A stretch of DNA of 64,000 nt. Origin: Amycolatopsis coloradensis (GTDB taxonomy: Bacteria; Actinomycetota; Actinomycetes; Mycobacteriales; Pseudonocardiaceae). The notes below the pieces were generated by a model. It ran no database searches. It saw nothing but the letters and a program-made list of their open reading frames with translations, and had not been told where the DNA came from. A program made the translations under genes and the position numbers. The stretch spans positions 2,456,816 to 2,520,815 of the forward strand of contig NZ_CP150484.1 in the NCBI RefSeq assembly GCF_037997115.1. The letters run 5' to 3'. This document shows, in pieces, positions 8,772 to 16,336 of the stretch (the first letter of the stretch is position 1; every line of letters starts with the position of its first letter).

Positions 8772-9686
8772 ATGCGCAAGCGAGTGAGATGGGTCGCCGC
8801 CGCCGGCATCGTGCTGGCATTGGCGGGCTGCTCGGCGAATGATTCCGGCGGTGAATCCGCCGCGATGCCGATGTCGGCCGACACCAAGCAGGCGGCACCG
8901 AACCAAGGGCCGGCGAACAAGGAGGCCACCGACAGCAAGGCGGGTTCGGGCAAGGCCCCGGCGCCGGCGGGGCAGCCGGGGATCACCGACCGCAAGCTGG
9001 TGCGCACGGCGAGCCTGGAGCTCACCGCGCCGAACGTCGCCGACGTGATCTCGCAGGTGCGCGTCATCACCCAGGGCGCCGCCGGCTACACGGGGCAGGA
9101 GAGCACCCAGGAGAAGCGGGCGTCGGTCAACGTCGTCGTGCCCTCCGAGCGCCTCGACGGCGTGCTGGACCAGTTGGGGAAGCTCGGGAAGCAGGTCAAA
9201 CGGGAAGTCACCGCGACGGACGTGACCGAGCAGATGGTCGACGTCGATTCGCGGCTGGCCACCCAACGGGCGAGCGTCGAGCGCATCCGCGCGCTGCTCG
9301 CGAGGGCGACGTCGGTCTCGGAGATCGCCTCGGTCGAGAGTGAGCTCACCAGCCGCGAGGCCGAGCTCGAGTCGCTCCAGAAGCGGCGCGAGAGCCTGGC
9401 CGGAAGTGTCGCCATGTCGACGATCTCCCTGCAGGTGAAGGCGGAGACCGTCGCGGCGGCGGAGGAATCCCGCAGCGGGTTCCTCGGCGGGCTGGCCGAC
9501 GGCTGGGACGCGTTCCTGACCTTCGGCGGCGGCCTGCTGACCGTGCTCGGCGCGATGGCGCCGTTCCTGCTGGTCTTCGGTGTCCCCGCGGCCGCGCTGG
9601 TGTGGTGGCTGCGCAAGCGGCGCCGTCCGGCGGAGCCCGCGATGGCGACCGCCTCGGATCTGCCGTCCGCGCCTCCGCTGGACTGA
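8772..9686 (+). CDS. DUF4349 domain lipoprotein
   Basis: This 304-residue membrane-attached lipoprotein has a signal peptide ending LALAGC (Cys at about residue 20) and a low-complexity Lys/Ala/Pro linker. A DUF4349 domain follows, starting LVRTASLELTAPNVADVISQVRVITQGAAGYTGQES. The domain holds a coiled-coil segment (VSEIASVESELTSREAELESLQKRRESL), and the protein ends in one transmembrane helix (LLTVLGAMAPFLLVFGVPAAALVWWL) and a basic cytoplasmic tail. ATG 8772 follows a GGAGGGAG site; TTG 8769 is less likely. The family is thought to be extracytoplasmic and anchored at both ends; its role is unknown. Confidence 0.88.
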   Translation: MRKRVRWVAAAGIVLALAGCSANDSGGESAAMPMSADTKQAAPNQGPANKEATDSKAGSGKAPAPAGQPGITDRKLVRTASLELTAPNVADVISQVRVITQGAAGYTGQESTQEKRASVNVVVPSERLDGVLDQLGKLGKQVKREVTATDVTEQMVDVDSRLATQRASVERIRALLARATSVSEIASVESELTSREAELESLQKRRESLAGSVAMSTISLQVKAETVAAAEESRSGFLGGLADGWDAFLTFGGGLLTVLGAMAPFLLVFGVPAAALVWWLRKRRRPAEPAMATASDLPSAPPLD

Positions 9687-9712
9687 GCCGATCAGGGCGC
9701 CGGTGGCCGTTG

Positions 9713-9764
9713 GGCTCGTGAGTGGCAAGGACGGTTAGAACCGTCCTTACCACTCACGAGAGCC
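9713..9764. terminator. Bidirectional hairpin between convergent genes
   Basis: An almost perfect stem of about 23 bp has CTCGTGAGTGGCAAGGACGG (9715-9734) on the left and its complement ending at 9760 on the right, with one wobble mismatch and a 2-nt loop. The stop codon of the convergent minus-strand gene pxpC (9754-9756) lies inside the right arm. A second copy of this hairpin family, with GTGAGTGGTAAGTG arms, is at 23870-23923. Confidence 0.8.
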
Positions 9765-10611
9765 GGAACCGCACCCGCTGCCCCGGCCGTACCTGCGCGG
9801 CCAGATCCAGATCCGCTTCCTCCACCACCGCGATCACCGGGTAGCCCCCGGTCACCGGATGGTCGGCCAGGAACAGGATCGGCTGCCCCGAAGGAGGGAC
9901 CTGCAACGCGCCCGGCACAGCCGCCTCGGGCGGCAGCTCGCCACTTCGCGCCCGCGACAGCGCGGGACCCCCGAGTCGTACGCCCACCCGATCGACGTCG
10001 GACGTGGCGACGTAACCGGAAGAGACCAAAGTGGACAGTGCGGCGGGGGTGAACCAGGAAACCCGAGGACCGGCGCCGACCCGCAGAACCGGGACGTCGG
10101 GCAAGGGAGCGCGAGGGGCGAGATCCACCCCGGGATGGGCCTGTACCTCCTGGCCCACCGGCAAGGTCATCCCCGACGAAAGCACGGGCGGGCCGAGTCC
10201 GCCCAGGGTGTCGGTCGCCCGCGCGCCCAGCACGGGAGGGACGTCGATGCCGCCACGCACCGCGACATAGCAACGCAAACCGTGAGAAGCCATGCCGAGC
10301 ACGAGTTCGTCGCCGGGGCCGACCGGGATCGGCGAGTCCGAGCCGAAAGCCCGTCCGCCGACGGTGATCGAGCAGGGCGCGCCGGTGACGGCGATGGTCG
10401 CCGGAGCCGGGAACCGCAGGACGAGACCGCCCAGAACGCACTCCAGGGCCGCGTGGCTCTCGGGGTTGCCGACCAGCCGGTTCGCCAGCCGCAGCGAACC
10501 GCGGTCGGCGGCGCCGGACCGGCCGACGCCGATCGCGGCCAGGCCGGGCCGCCCGAGATCCTGCACGGTGGCGAAAACCCCGGGCCGGACCACTTCGATC
10601 TTCGCGGTCAT
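9754..10611 (-). CDS. pxpC: 5-oxoprolinase subunit PxpC (KipA / biotin-dependent carboxyltransferase family)
   Basis: The 285-residue protein is a PxpC/KipA-type subunit of the ATP-dependent 5-oxoprolinase PxpABC, which opens 5-oxo-proline to glutamate. Family marks are IEVVRPGVFATVQDLGRPGLAAIGVGRSGAADRGSLRLANRLVGN, a long run of beta strands, and near the end LFLADHPVTGGYPVIAVV. The ATG at 10611 overlaps the PxpB stop by 4 nt. The longer open frame reaching 11.8 kb is only wrong-frame read-through of pxpA and pxpB. The stop lies within the terminator hairpin. Confidence 0.93.
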   Translation of the reverse strand: MTAKIEVVRPGVFATVQDLGRPGLAAIGVGRSGAADRGSLRLANRLVGNPESHAALECVLGGLVLRFPAPATIAVTGAPCSITVGGRAFGSDSPIPVGPGDELVLGMASHGLRCYVAVRGGIDVPPVLGARATDTLGGLGPPVLSSGMTLPVGQEVQAHPGVDLAPRAPLPDVPVLRVGAGPRVSWFTPAALSTLVSSGYVATSDVDRVGVRLGGPALSRARSGELPPEAAVPGALQVPPSGQPILFLADHPVTGGYPVIAVVEEADLDLAAQVRPGQRVRFRLS

Positions 10612-11213
10612 GAAGTGAACCGGATCCTGGTTCCGGGCGCCAGCAGGTTCGGCGGCTCCCGCTCGACGTCCCACACCGGCAGCGTGGTCCGCCCGATCAG
10701 CTGCCAGCCGCCGGGGGAGGCGTTCGGGTACACCGCCGTGTACTCGCCCGCGATCGCGACCGACCCGGCGGGGACGCGCGTCCGCGGGCTCGTCCGGCGC
10801 GGCAGGTGCAGCGCCGGGTCGAGCCCGGTCAGGTAGGCGAATCCGGGAGCGAAGCCGCAGAACGCCGAGACGTACGTCCCGTCCTCGTGCCGCCGGACCA
10901 CCGCTTCCGCCGACATGCCGGCGGCGGCCGCGACGTCGGCGAGGTCCGGGCCGTCGTAGCGCACCGGCACGACGATCTCGGCGGCCTCGCGCGGTTCGAC
11001 GTCCACTGTGGACCGATCGAGGACGTCGCCGGCGAGCCGGTCGTGATGGGTCCGGCCGGGGTCGAACCGGATGAGCAGGGTCCGCGCGGCGGGGACCAGC
11101 TCGACGACGCCGTCCGGCGGGTCCTGCTCCAGAGACGCGTGCAGCCCGAGCACCTCCGACGGATCGTCGAAGTCGACCATGGCCGCACGCGCCCCATAGG
11201 GCAGCACTCGCAT
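10608..11213 (-). CDS. pxpB: 5-oxoprolinase subunit PxpB (KipI family)
   Basis: The 201-residue protein is the PxpB/KipI (allophanate hydrolase subunit 1-like) partner of PxpC. It shows MRVLPYGARAAMVDFDD at the start, EIVVPVRYDGPDLADVAAAAGMSAEAVVRRH, and the family hallmark AFCGFAPGFAYLTGLDPALHLPRRTSPRTRVPAGSVAIAGEYTAVYP, with PGGWQLIGRT near the C-terminus. ATG 11213 overlaps the pxpA stop as ATGA. The order A-B-C with 4-nt overlaps is typical for the complex. Confidence 0.94.
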   Translation of the reverse strand: MRVLPYGARAAMVDFDDPSEVLGLHASLEQDPPDGVVELVPAARTLLIRFDPGRTHHDRLAGDVLDRSTVDVEPREAAEIVVPVRYDGPDLADVAAAAGMSAEAVVRRHEDGTYVSAFCGFAPGFAYLTGLDPALHLPRRTSPRTRVPAGSVAIAGEYTAVYPNASPGGWQLIGRTTLPVWDVEREPPNLLAPGTRIRFTS

Positions 11214-11986
11214 CAGGCGGCCTCGATGAAGGGTCCGATGTGGACACCGGAGGCGTCGAGCCCCGCGCGGATCCGCCGCGCCAGTTCGACGGCGCCGGGC
11301 GTGTCGCCGTGTACGCACAGCGAATGCGGCTGAAGAGCCAGCTCGGTCCCGTCGGCGGCGACGACCTTGCCCGTGGTCGCCATCCCGACCGCGCGTTCGG
11401 CCACCGCCTCGGCGTCATGGAGGACGGCGCCGGGCAGTTTCCGGGAGACCAGAAGGCCTTCGGGCGTGTACGCGCGGTCCGCGAACGCCTCGGCGTACGC
11501 GGGGAGCCCGGCCTTTTCGGCCTGCTTGGCCATTTCCGATCCCGGTGGGCACAGCAGCGCGAGCCCGGGGTGGAACCGCCGGATCCCTTCGACCACCGCG
11601 GCCGCCTGCTCCGGATCCACCGCGGCCGTGTTGTACAACGCCCCGTGCGGTTTGACGTACCGCACTCGCGAGCCCGCCGCGCGGGCGAACGCGTCGAGCG
11701 CGCCGATCTGGTAGAGCACGTCGTCGGTGAGGTCGGCGGGGGCGACGTCCATCGCCCGCCGCCCGAATCCGGCGAGATCGCGGTAGGCGACGTGGGCGCC
11801 GACGACGACACCGCGCTCCGCCGCGCGCTCGCAGACGCGCCGCATCACCGACGGGTCGCCGCCGTGGAAGCCGCAGGCGACGTTCGCGCTGGTGACGATG
11901 TCGAGCATGGCGTCGTCGTCGCCCATCTTCCAGGCGCCGAAACCCTCGCCCAGGTCGCTGTTGAGGTCGATACGGCTGAGATCCAT
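11213..11986 (-). CDS. pxpA: 5-oxoprolinase subunit PxpA (LamB/YcsF family)
   Basis: The 257-residue protein is the YcsF/LamB-family subunit of 5-oxoprolinase. It shows DLNSDLGEGFGAWKMGDDDAMLDIVTSANVACGFHGGDPSVM at the N-terminus, then AHVAYRDLAGFGRR, VRYVKPHGALYN, AFADRAYTPEGLLVSRKLPGAVLHD and SLCVHGDTPGAVELAR, all standard for the family. ATG 11986 overlaps the stop of the DUF1445 gene by ATGA. With PxpB and PxpC it would return 5-oxoproline to the glutamate pool in the cytoplasm. Confidence 0.95.
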   Translation of the reverse strand: MDLSRIDLNSDLGEGFGAWKMGDDDAMLDIVTSANVACGFHGGDPSVMRRVCERAAERGVVVGAHVAYRDLAGFGRRAMDVAPADLTDDVLYQIGALDAFARAAGSRVRYVKPHGALYNTAAVDPEQAAAVVEGIRRFHPGLALLCPPGSEMAKQAEKAGLPAYAEAFADRAYTPEGLLVSRKLPGAVLHDAEAVAERAVGMATTGKVVAADGTELALQPHSLCVHGDTPGAVELARRIRAGLDASGVHIGPFIEAA

Positions 11987-12780
11987 CAGGCCACCCTGAA
12001 CTCACTGTCGAGCTTGTCGGTCACGAACATGTGGCCCGGCGCGTGCGTGATCGCGAACGGCGGCCGCGAGGCCATCAGCGCCGCCTGCGGGGTCACACCG
12101 CACGCCCAGAACACCGGCACGTCACCGGGTTCCGCGTCGACCGGGTCGCCGAAGTCGGGCTTGCCGAGATCGGCGATGCCGAGCGCGGCCGGGTCGCCGA
12201 TGTGCACCGGCGCACCGTGCACGGCGGGCATCCCGCGGGTGATGCGCACGGCGTCGTCCACACGGTCTCCGGGGATCTGCCGCATCGAGACCACCATCGG
12301 CCCGTGCAGGCGCCCGGCCGGGACGCACTCGCGGTTCGTCACGTACATCGCCACGTTGCGGCCCTGGTCGATGTGCCGCAACGGGATGCCCTCCGCGGCC
12401 AGCGCCGATTCGAAGGTGAAACTGCACCCGATCGAGAACGCGACCATGTCGCTGCGCCACAGCCCGCTCGCGTCGGTGAGCTCGCCGGACAGCGCGCCGT
12501 TCTGCCAGACGCGGTACCGCGGCAGGTCGGTCCGCAGATCCGCGCCGGGCGCCAGCCGGGTCGACGGGTCGCCGGGGTCGCTGACGTCGAGTACCGGACA
12601 GGGCTGCGGGTTCCGCTGGCAGAACAGCAGGACGTCGTAGGCCCAGTCCTCGGGGACGGCGATCAGGTTGGTCTGGGTGAACCCGTTCGCCCAGCCGGTG
12701 GTCGGGCGGGCCGTGCCCGCGCGGAACAGGGCGCGGGCCTCGCCGGGGGACAACATCGCCGGTTCGTCGAAGGTGGTCAT
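11986..12780 (-). CDS. DUF1445 putative hydro-lyase (D-glutamate cyclase-like)
   Basis: The 264-residue protein belongs to the DUF1445 family, annotated as putative hydro-lyase and related to the mammalian mitochondrial D-glutamate cyclase that makes 5-oxo-D-proline. Family segments are [67 protein letters not shown] and [35 protein letters not shown] 12780 follows GGAAGAGGAGG. Its place directly upstream of pxpABC, with a 4-nt overlap, supports a role feeding 5-oxoproline into the oxoprolinase. That role is inference. Confidence 0.88.
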   Translation of the reverse strand: MTTFDEPAMLSPGEARALFRAGTARPTTGWANGFTQTNLIAVPEDWAYDVLLFCQRNPQPCPVLDVSDPGDPSTRLAPGADLRTDLPRYRVWQNGALSGELTDASGLWRSDMVAFSIGCSFTFESALAAEGIPLRHIDQGRNVAMYVTNRECVPAGRLHGPMVVSMRQIPGDRVDDAVRITRGMPAVHGAPVHIGDPAALGIADLGKPDFGDPVDAEPGDVPVFWACGVTPQAALMASRPPFAITHAPGHMFVTDKLDSEFRVA

Positions 12781-12806
12781 CGCGGTGCCTCCTCTTCCGA
12801 TTGTGG

Positions 12807-14051
12807 TCACAGAAGTTCGCGGCCGCGAGTCTCGGGCAGGCCGAGCAGCGCCAGCACGGCGATGCCGTAGCCGACCGCGCCGAACACCATCGCGCCGCCC
12901 GCGCCGAGGAAGCCGACCACGGCGGGGAACGTGGCGCCGATGGCCCGGCCGAGGTTGTAGGTGAAGCCCTGCCCGGTCCCGCGCAGCGCCGACGGGTACA
13001 GCTCGGCGAGGAACGCGCCGAATCCGCTGAAGATCGCGGACATCGAGAACCCGAGCGGGAAACCGAGGAACAGCACGAGCGTGTTCGCGCCCGCCGGGAT
13101 CTGCGTGTAGGCGACGATGAGACCCGCCGACAGCACCGAGAACAGCAGGAAGGTCTTCTTGCGGCCCAAGAGATCCGTCAGATAGCCACCGGTGACGTAC
13201 CCGATGAAGGCACCGGAGATCAGGAACGCGAGATAGCCGCCGGTCCCGATGACGGTGAGGCCGCGGGTGGTCTTGAGGTAGCTCGGCAGCCAGGTCGCCA
13301 GCGTGTAGTAGCCGCCCTGGACACCGGTGGCGAGAAGCGCGGCGAAGAACGTCGTGCGCAGCAGGTCCGGCTTGAAGATGCCCGCCAGCGAACCGCGTTC
13401 CCTCTTCGTGGCGCGGGCCGCTTCGGCGACGGGCGCGTCCTGGACGTTGCGGCGGACCCACAGCACCAGCAGCGCGGGGATGACGCCGGTCCAGAACATC
13501 ACGCGCCAGGCGATGTCCGGGCTGAAGAGGCTGAAGACGACGGTGTAGACGACGACCGAGAGCGCCCAGCCGACGGCCCACGCGCTTTGCACGAAGGCGA
13601 CCGTGCGGCCGCGGTACTTCGCCTGCGAGTACTCCGCCACCAGTGCGGCGCCGGCGGCCCATTCGCCACCGAAGCCCAGGCCTTGCAGGGCGCGGAACAC
13701 CAGCAGTGTCTCGAAGTTCGGCGCGAACCCGCAGAGCACGGTGAAGATGGTGTACATCGCGATGGTGATCTGGAGAGTGCGGACCCGGCCGATGCGGTCG
13801 GCCAGGATGCCCGCGCCGATCCCGCCGATCGCCGAAACCACCAGCGTCGTGGTGCCGAGCAGGCCCGCCTCACCGCCCGAGAGGCCGTAGTAGGCGGTGA
13901 TCGCGGCCAGGCCCAGCGGCAGGGTCTGGTAGTCGAACGAATCGAGCCCGTATCCGCCGAACGCGCCGACGAAGGCCCGGCGGCCTCGCGAACCGAGCGT
14001 GCGGAACCAGGCGAAGGGGCGTGTGTCTTCGGTAGTGGCTGTCGCGTTCAT
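12807..14051 (-). CDS. MFS transporter, probable substrate importer of the oxoproline operon
   Basis: The 414-residue major facilitator protein has 12 predicted membrane segments. The first-loop motif is [13 protein letters not shown], and [34 protein letters not shown] is typical of the metabolite:H+ symporter (benzoate/sugar-acid-like) group. ATG 14051 sits 5 nt after GGAGG; a GTG two codons earlier (14057) overlaps that site and is less likely. It is the first gene of the operon, 26 nt before DUF1445, so it most likely imports 5-oxoproline, glutamate or a related acid. Confidence 0.9.
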   Translation of the reverse strand: MNATATTEDTRPFAWFRTLGSRGRRAFVGAFGGYGLDSFDYQTLPLGLAAITAYYGLSGGEAGLLGTTTLVVSAIGGIGAGILADRIGRVRTLQITIAMYTIFTVLCGFAPNFETLLVFRALQGLGFGGEWAAGAALVAEYSQAKYRGRTVAFVQSAWAVGWALSVVVYTVVFSLFSPDIAWRVMFWTGVIPALLVLWVRRNVQDAPVAEAARATKRERGSLAGIFKPDLLRTTFFAALLATGVQGGYYTLATWLPSYLKTTRGLTVIGTGGYLAFLISGAFIGYVTGGYLTDLLGRKKTFLLFSVLSAGLIVAYTQIPAGANTLVLFLGFPLGFSMSAIFSGFGAFLAELYPSALRGTGQGFTYNLGRAIGATFPAVVGFLGAGGAMVFGAVGYGIAVLALLGLPETRGRELL

Positions 14052-14112
14052 CGGCACCTCCAGAGGGTGAATCTCAGGGTGGCACGGGTCACATGGCTAG
14101 CCACTTTAGGTA

Positions 14113-14123
14113 TTGTTCAACAA
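14113..14123. promoter_or_regulatory. GntR/FadR-type operator
   Basis: TTGTTCAACAA is an exact match to the FadR-subfamily consensus TNGTNNNACNA and is a perfect palindrome. It lies between the divergent MFS operon (start 14051) and the GntR gene (start 14177), 62 nt and 54 nt from the two starts. Control of both units by the neighbouring GntR protein is a strong inference. Confidence 0.8.
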
Positions 14124-14125
14124 TT

Positions 14126-14158
14126 CCACAAGAGGATTCTTGGCCGAGCCTCTTGTGG
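14126..14158. promoter_or_regulatory. Second inverted repeat in the GntR intergenic region
   Basis: The arms CCACAAGAG (14126-14134) and CTCTTGTGG (14150-14158) are perfect reverse complements with a 15-nt spacer. It lies 3 nt downstream of the GntR-type operator and ends 18 nt before the GntR start. It could be an additional operator or a leader hairpin. Its arms do not match the TNGTNNNACNA pattern. Confidence 0.45.
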
Positions 14159-14176
14159 CCAGGTAGAATCGGTCAC

Positions 14177-14881
14177 GTGACGATCGCGGAGAGTGGTCCT
14201 GCCTCGGTGGAAGGACTCGAGGCGGATCGCGGCATGATCAGCCGCACCAGCACGGCCGAAAGGGTCGCGGGCGTCCTCCGGACGCGTATCGCGGAAGGCT
14301 TCTTCCTGCCCGGCGTCCGGCTGTCGGAGCAGGACATCGGCTCGGCGCTCGGCGTCTCCCGCAACACACTGCGCGAGGCGTTCCGGCTGCTCACGCACGA
14401 ACGCCTGCTGACCCACGAGCTCAACCGCGGTGTCTTCGTGCGGGTGCTGCCGGTCGAGGACGTCGTCGACCTCTACAAGGTCCGCAAGGTCGTCGAGTGT
14501 TCCGCGGTGCGGGCGGTGACGGAGAAGCCACCGACGTTCGGGAAGCTCGCGCGCCTGGTCGAGGACGGCAGGGTCGCCGAGCGGAGTGAGCGCTGGCAGG
14601 ACCTCGGCACCGCGAACATCCGGTTCCATTCGGCGATCGCCGAGCTGAGCGGCAGCGAACGGATCGACGAGCTGATGCGCGGCATCCTCGCCGAGCTGCG
14701 GCTGGTGTTCCACATGATGGCCGACCCGCGGCGCTTCCATGAGCCGTATCTCAAGCGCAACGCGGAGATCCTCGAGCGCATCGAGGCAGGCGACGGCCTT
14801 GGCGCCGAAAAGCTCCTCGCGCAGTACCTCACCGACGCCGAAAACCAGCTCGTCGAGGCCTACGCCGAACGCTCCCCCTGA
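14177..14881 (+). CDS. GntR family (FadR-type) transcriptional regulator
   Basis: The 234-residue regulator has a winged HTH (RTSTAERVAGVLRTRIAEGFFLPGVRLSEQDIGSALGVSRNTLREAFRLLTHERLLTHELNRGVFV, about 20-85) and an all-helical FCD effector domain ending EKLLAQYLTDAENQLVEAYAERSP. The FCD metal-ligand positions are plausible in DLGTANIRFHSAIAELSGS. I place the start at GTG 14177; ATG 14234 would remove only a short tail. It is divergent from the MFS-DUF1445-pxpABC operon and probably represses it until a 5-oxoproline or glutamate-related ligand is present. Confidence 0.9.
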   Translation: MTIAESGPASVEGLEADRGMISRTSTAERVAGVLRTRIAEGFFLPGVRLSEQDIGSALGVSRNTLREAFRLLTHERLLTHELNRGVFVRVLPVEDVVDLYKVRKVVECSAVRAVTEKPPTFGKLARLVEDGRVAERSERWQDLGTANIRFHSAIAELSGSERIDELMRGILAELRLVFHMMADPRRFHEPYLKRNAEILERIEAGDGLGAEKLLAQYLTDAENQLVEAYAERSP

Positions 14882-14891
14882 CGCAATCCGT

Positions 14892-14946
14892 CCTCTGAAC
14901 GCGGTGGTTCGGGATGCGAACCACCGCGTTCAGAGGACGAAACGCG
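14892..14946. terminator. Strong hairpin between gntR and the GH16 gene
   Basis: A 20-bp perfect stem has CCTCTGAACGCGGTGGTTCG (14892-14911) pairing with its complement at 14917-14936 around a short loop. It separates two convergent genes. The right side continues into TTCAGAGGACGAAACGCG (14929-14946), the same motif found after murB and beside the acyltransferase gene. Confidence 0.8.
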
Positions 14947-14954
14947 AAATCGGG

Positions 14955-16181
14955 TCAGGGGGTGACCCACTTCTGGTTCGCGCCGCCTCCGCAGGTCCAG
15001 ATCTGGAGTCGCGTCCCGTTCGCGGAGCTGTTCCCGGTGGCGTCGAGACACTTGTTCGCCTGCGGGTTCACGATGTCGCGCGCGCCGCTGACCGCCCATT
15101 TCTGCGCGCCGGATCCGTTGCAGTCCCACAGTTGCACGGCCGTGCCGTCCGTGGTCCCGCCGCCGGAGACGTCCATGCACTTGCCGAGCGCGCGGATCGT
15201 GCCGTCGCCGCCGATGGTCCAGTTCTGCGCGGCGTTCCCGTTGCAGTCGGTGATCTGGATCGGGGTTCCGTTGGCGGTGTTCGCGCCCGCGACGTCGACG
15301 CATTTCCCGCCGATACCGGTGATCCGGCCGGTGCGCCCGGCCGTGTCGCTGGAATTGACGTGCACGTAGTCGACGACGAGACGCTGCGGGAACACCGTGC
15401 TGGAGTTCGGGTCACCAGGCCAGTAGCCGCCGACGGCGAGGTTCAGGATCAGGTAGAAGGGATGGTCGAAGACCCAGCGGTTGCCGTTGAGGTCGGCGGG
15501 GGTGCGGGTCTGATAGAGGTTCCCGTCCACGTACCACTTGATCTGGTTCGGTGCCCAGTCGACGGCGTAGGTGTGGAAGTCGTCGGAGAAGTTCGGGCCG
15601 TTGTAGGCCGCGCCGATGCCGCCCGCGCCGGAGTAACCGGGGCCGTGGAGGGTGCCGTGCACCGTGTTCGGCTCGAAGCCGACGTTCTCCATGATGTCGA
15701 TCTCGCCGCTGTTGGGCCAGCCGACGTTGCCGATGTCGGCGCCGAGCATCCAGAACGCGGGCCACATCCCCTGCCCGCGCGGCAGTTTCATCCGCGCTTC
15801 GAACCGGCCGTAGGTCTGGGTGAACTGGCCCTGCGTGGACAGCCGCGCCGAGGTGTACTCGCAGCGCCCGTACCAGCAGTTGTAGTTGCCCGGATTCTCC
15901 TTTTTCGCGGTGATGACGAGATTGCCCTGGCCGTCGAGCGCGGCGTTGTTCGTCCCGGACGTGTACCACTGCCGCTCGTGGTTGTTGACGTTGTCACCGG
16001 TCTCGAAATGCCACTTCGAGGTGTCGATACCCGCGCCGGCGGGGCCGTTGAAGTCGTCGGTGAAGGTCGCGGCCATGACCGCGGCCTCGGCGGCCGGAGC
16101 CTGGGCTGTGGCCGGGAGTGAACCGAGCAGGACACCGGCGGCGAGGAGCGCCGCCCAGCGGAACCGAGCTGAGATGGACAT
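14955..16181 (-). CDS. Secreted GH16 endo-beta-1,3-glucanase with ricin-type lectin domain
   Basis: The 408-residue enzyme has a Sec signal peptide (cleavage near ATAQA or AEAAV, about residues 27-35) and a GH16 laminarinase domain (about 38-275). Its catalytic motif is GEIDIMENVG, holding both catalytic Glu residues. A C-terminal ricin B/CBM13 domain (about 285-408) carries QxW-type repeats: QNWTIGG, QKWAVSG, QKWVTP. It would cleave beta-1,3-glucans (laminarin, fungal wall) outside the cell. An adjacent ROK regulator, a GH1 beta-glucosidase and an upstream inverted repeat suggest glucan-inducible control. Confidence 0.93.
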   Translation of the reverse strand: MSISARFRWAALLAAGVLLGSLPATAQAPAAEAAVMAATFTDDFNGPAGAGIDTSKWHFETGDNVNNHERQWYTSGTNNAALDGQGNLVITAKKENPGNYNCWYGRCEYTSARLSTQGQFTQTYGRFEARMKLPRGQGMWPAFWMLGADIGNVGWPNSGEIDIMENVGFEPNTVHGTLHGPGYSGAGGIGAAYNGPNFSDDFHTYAVDWAPNQIKWYVDGNLYQTRTPADLNGNRWVFDHPFYLILNLAVGGYWPGDPNSSTVFPQRLVVDYVHVNSSDTAGRTGRITGIGGKCVDVAGANTANGTPIQITDCNGNAAQNWTIGGDGTIRALGKCMDVSGGGTTDGTAVQLWDCNGSGAQKWAVSGARDIVNPQANKCLDATGNSSANGTRLQIWTCGGGANQKWVTP

Positions 16182-16238
16182 CGTTGTCGCCTCTCTGACC
16201 GTTGGGGACCCCGCGCGGCAGGGAGCGCGCGAGAGAAC

Positions 16239-16252
16239 GGAAAGCGCTGGCA
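16239..16252. promoter_or_regulatory. LacI-like AGCGCT operator half upstream of GH16
   Basis: GGAAAGCGCTGGCA has the central AGCGCT palindrome flanked by GGAA and GGCA, similar to LacI-family carbohydrate operators in actinomycetes. It is 58 nt upstream of the GH16 start, near where a promoter would lie. The symmetry outside the six central bases is weak, so this is tentative. Confidence 0.35.
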
Positions 16253-16258
16253 GAACCT

Positions 16259-16283
16259 ACTTTGTTGTGCCTGACAACAAAGT
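16259..16283. promoter_or_regulatory. Perfect ROK-type operator upstream of GH16
   Basis: The 10-nt arms ACTTTGTTGT (16259-16268) and ACAACAAAGT (16274-16283) are exact reverse complements with a 5-nt spacer. The T-rich/A-rich TTTGTT...AACAAA form matches operators of ROK-family repressors. It lies 78 nt upstream of the GH16 start and just past the 3' end of the ROK gene, so the GH16 gene is the likely target. Confidence 0.7.
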
Positions 16284-16336
16284 ATGCATGGTCCCTACCA
16301 CTGCGACAAGACGTATTTTTCGACCTCGAATTAAGG

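Noticed and set aside
9754-14051. Very long minus-strand frames joining pxpC to pxpA and DUF1445 to the MFS gene
   Set aside because: They are read-through in alternative frames. Each real gene has its own start with a 4-nt overlap or a ribosome-binding site.
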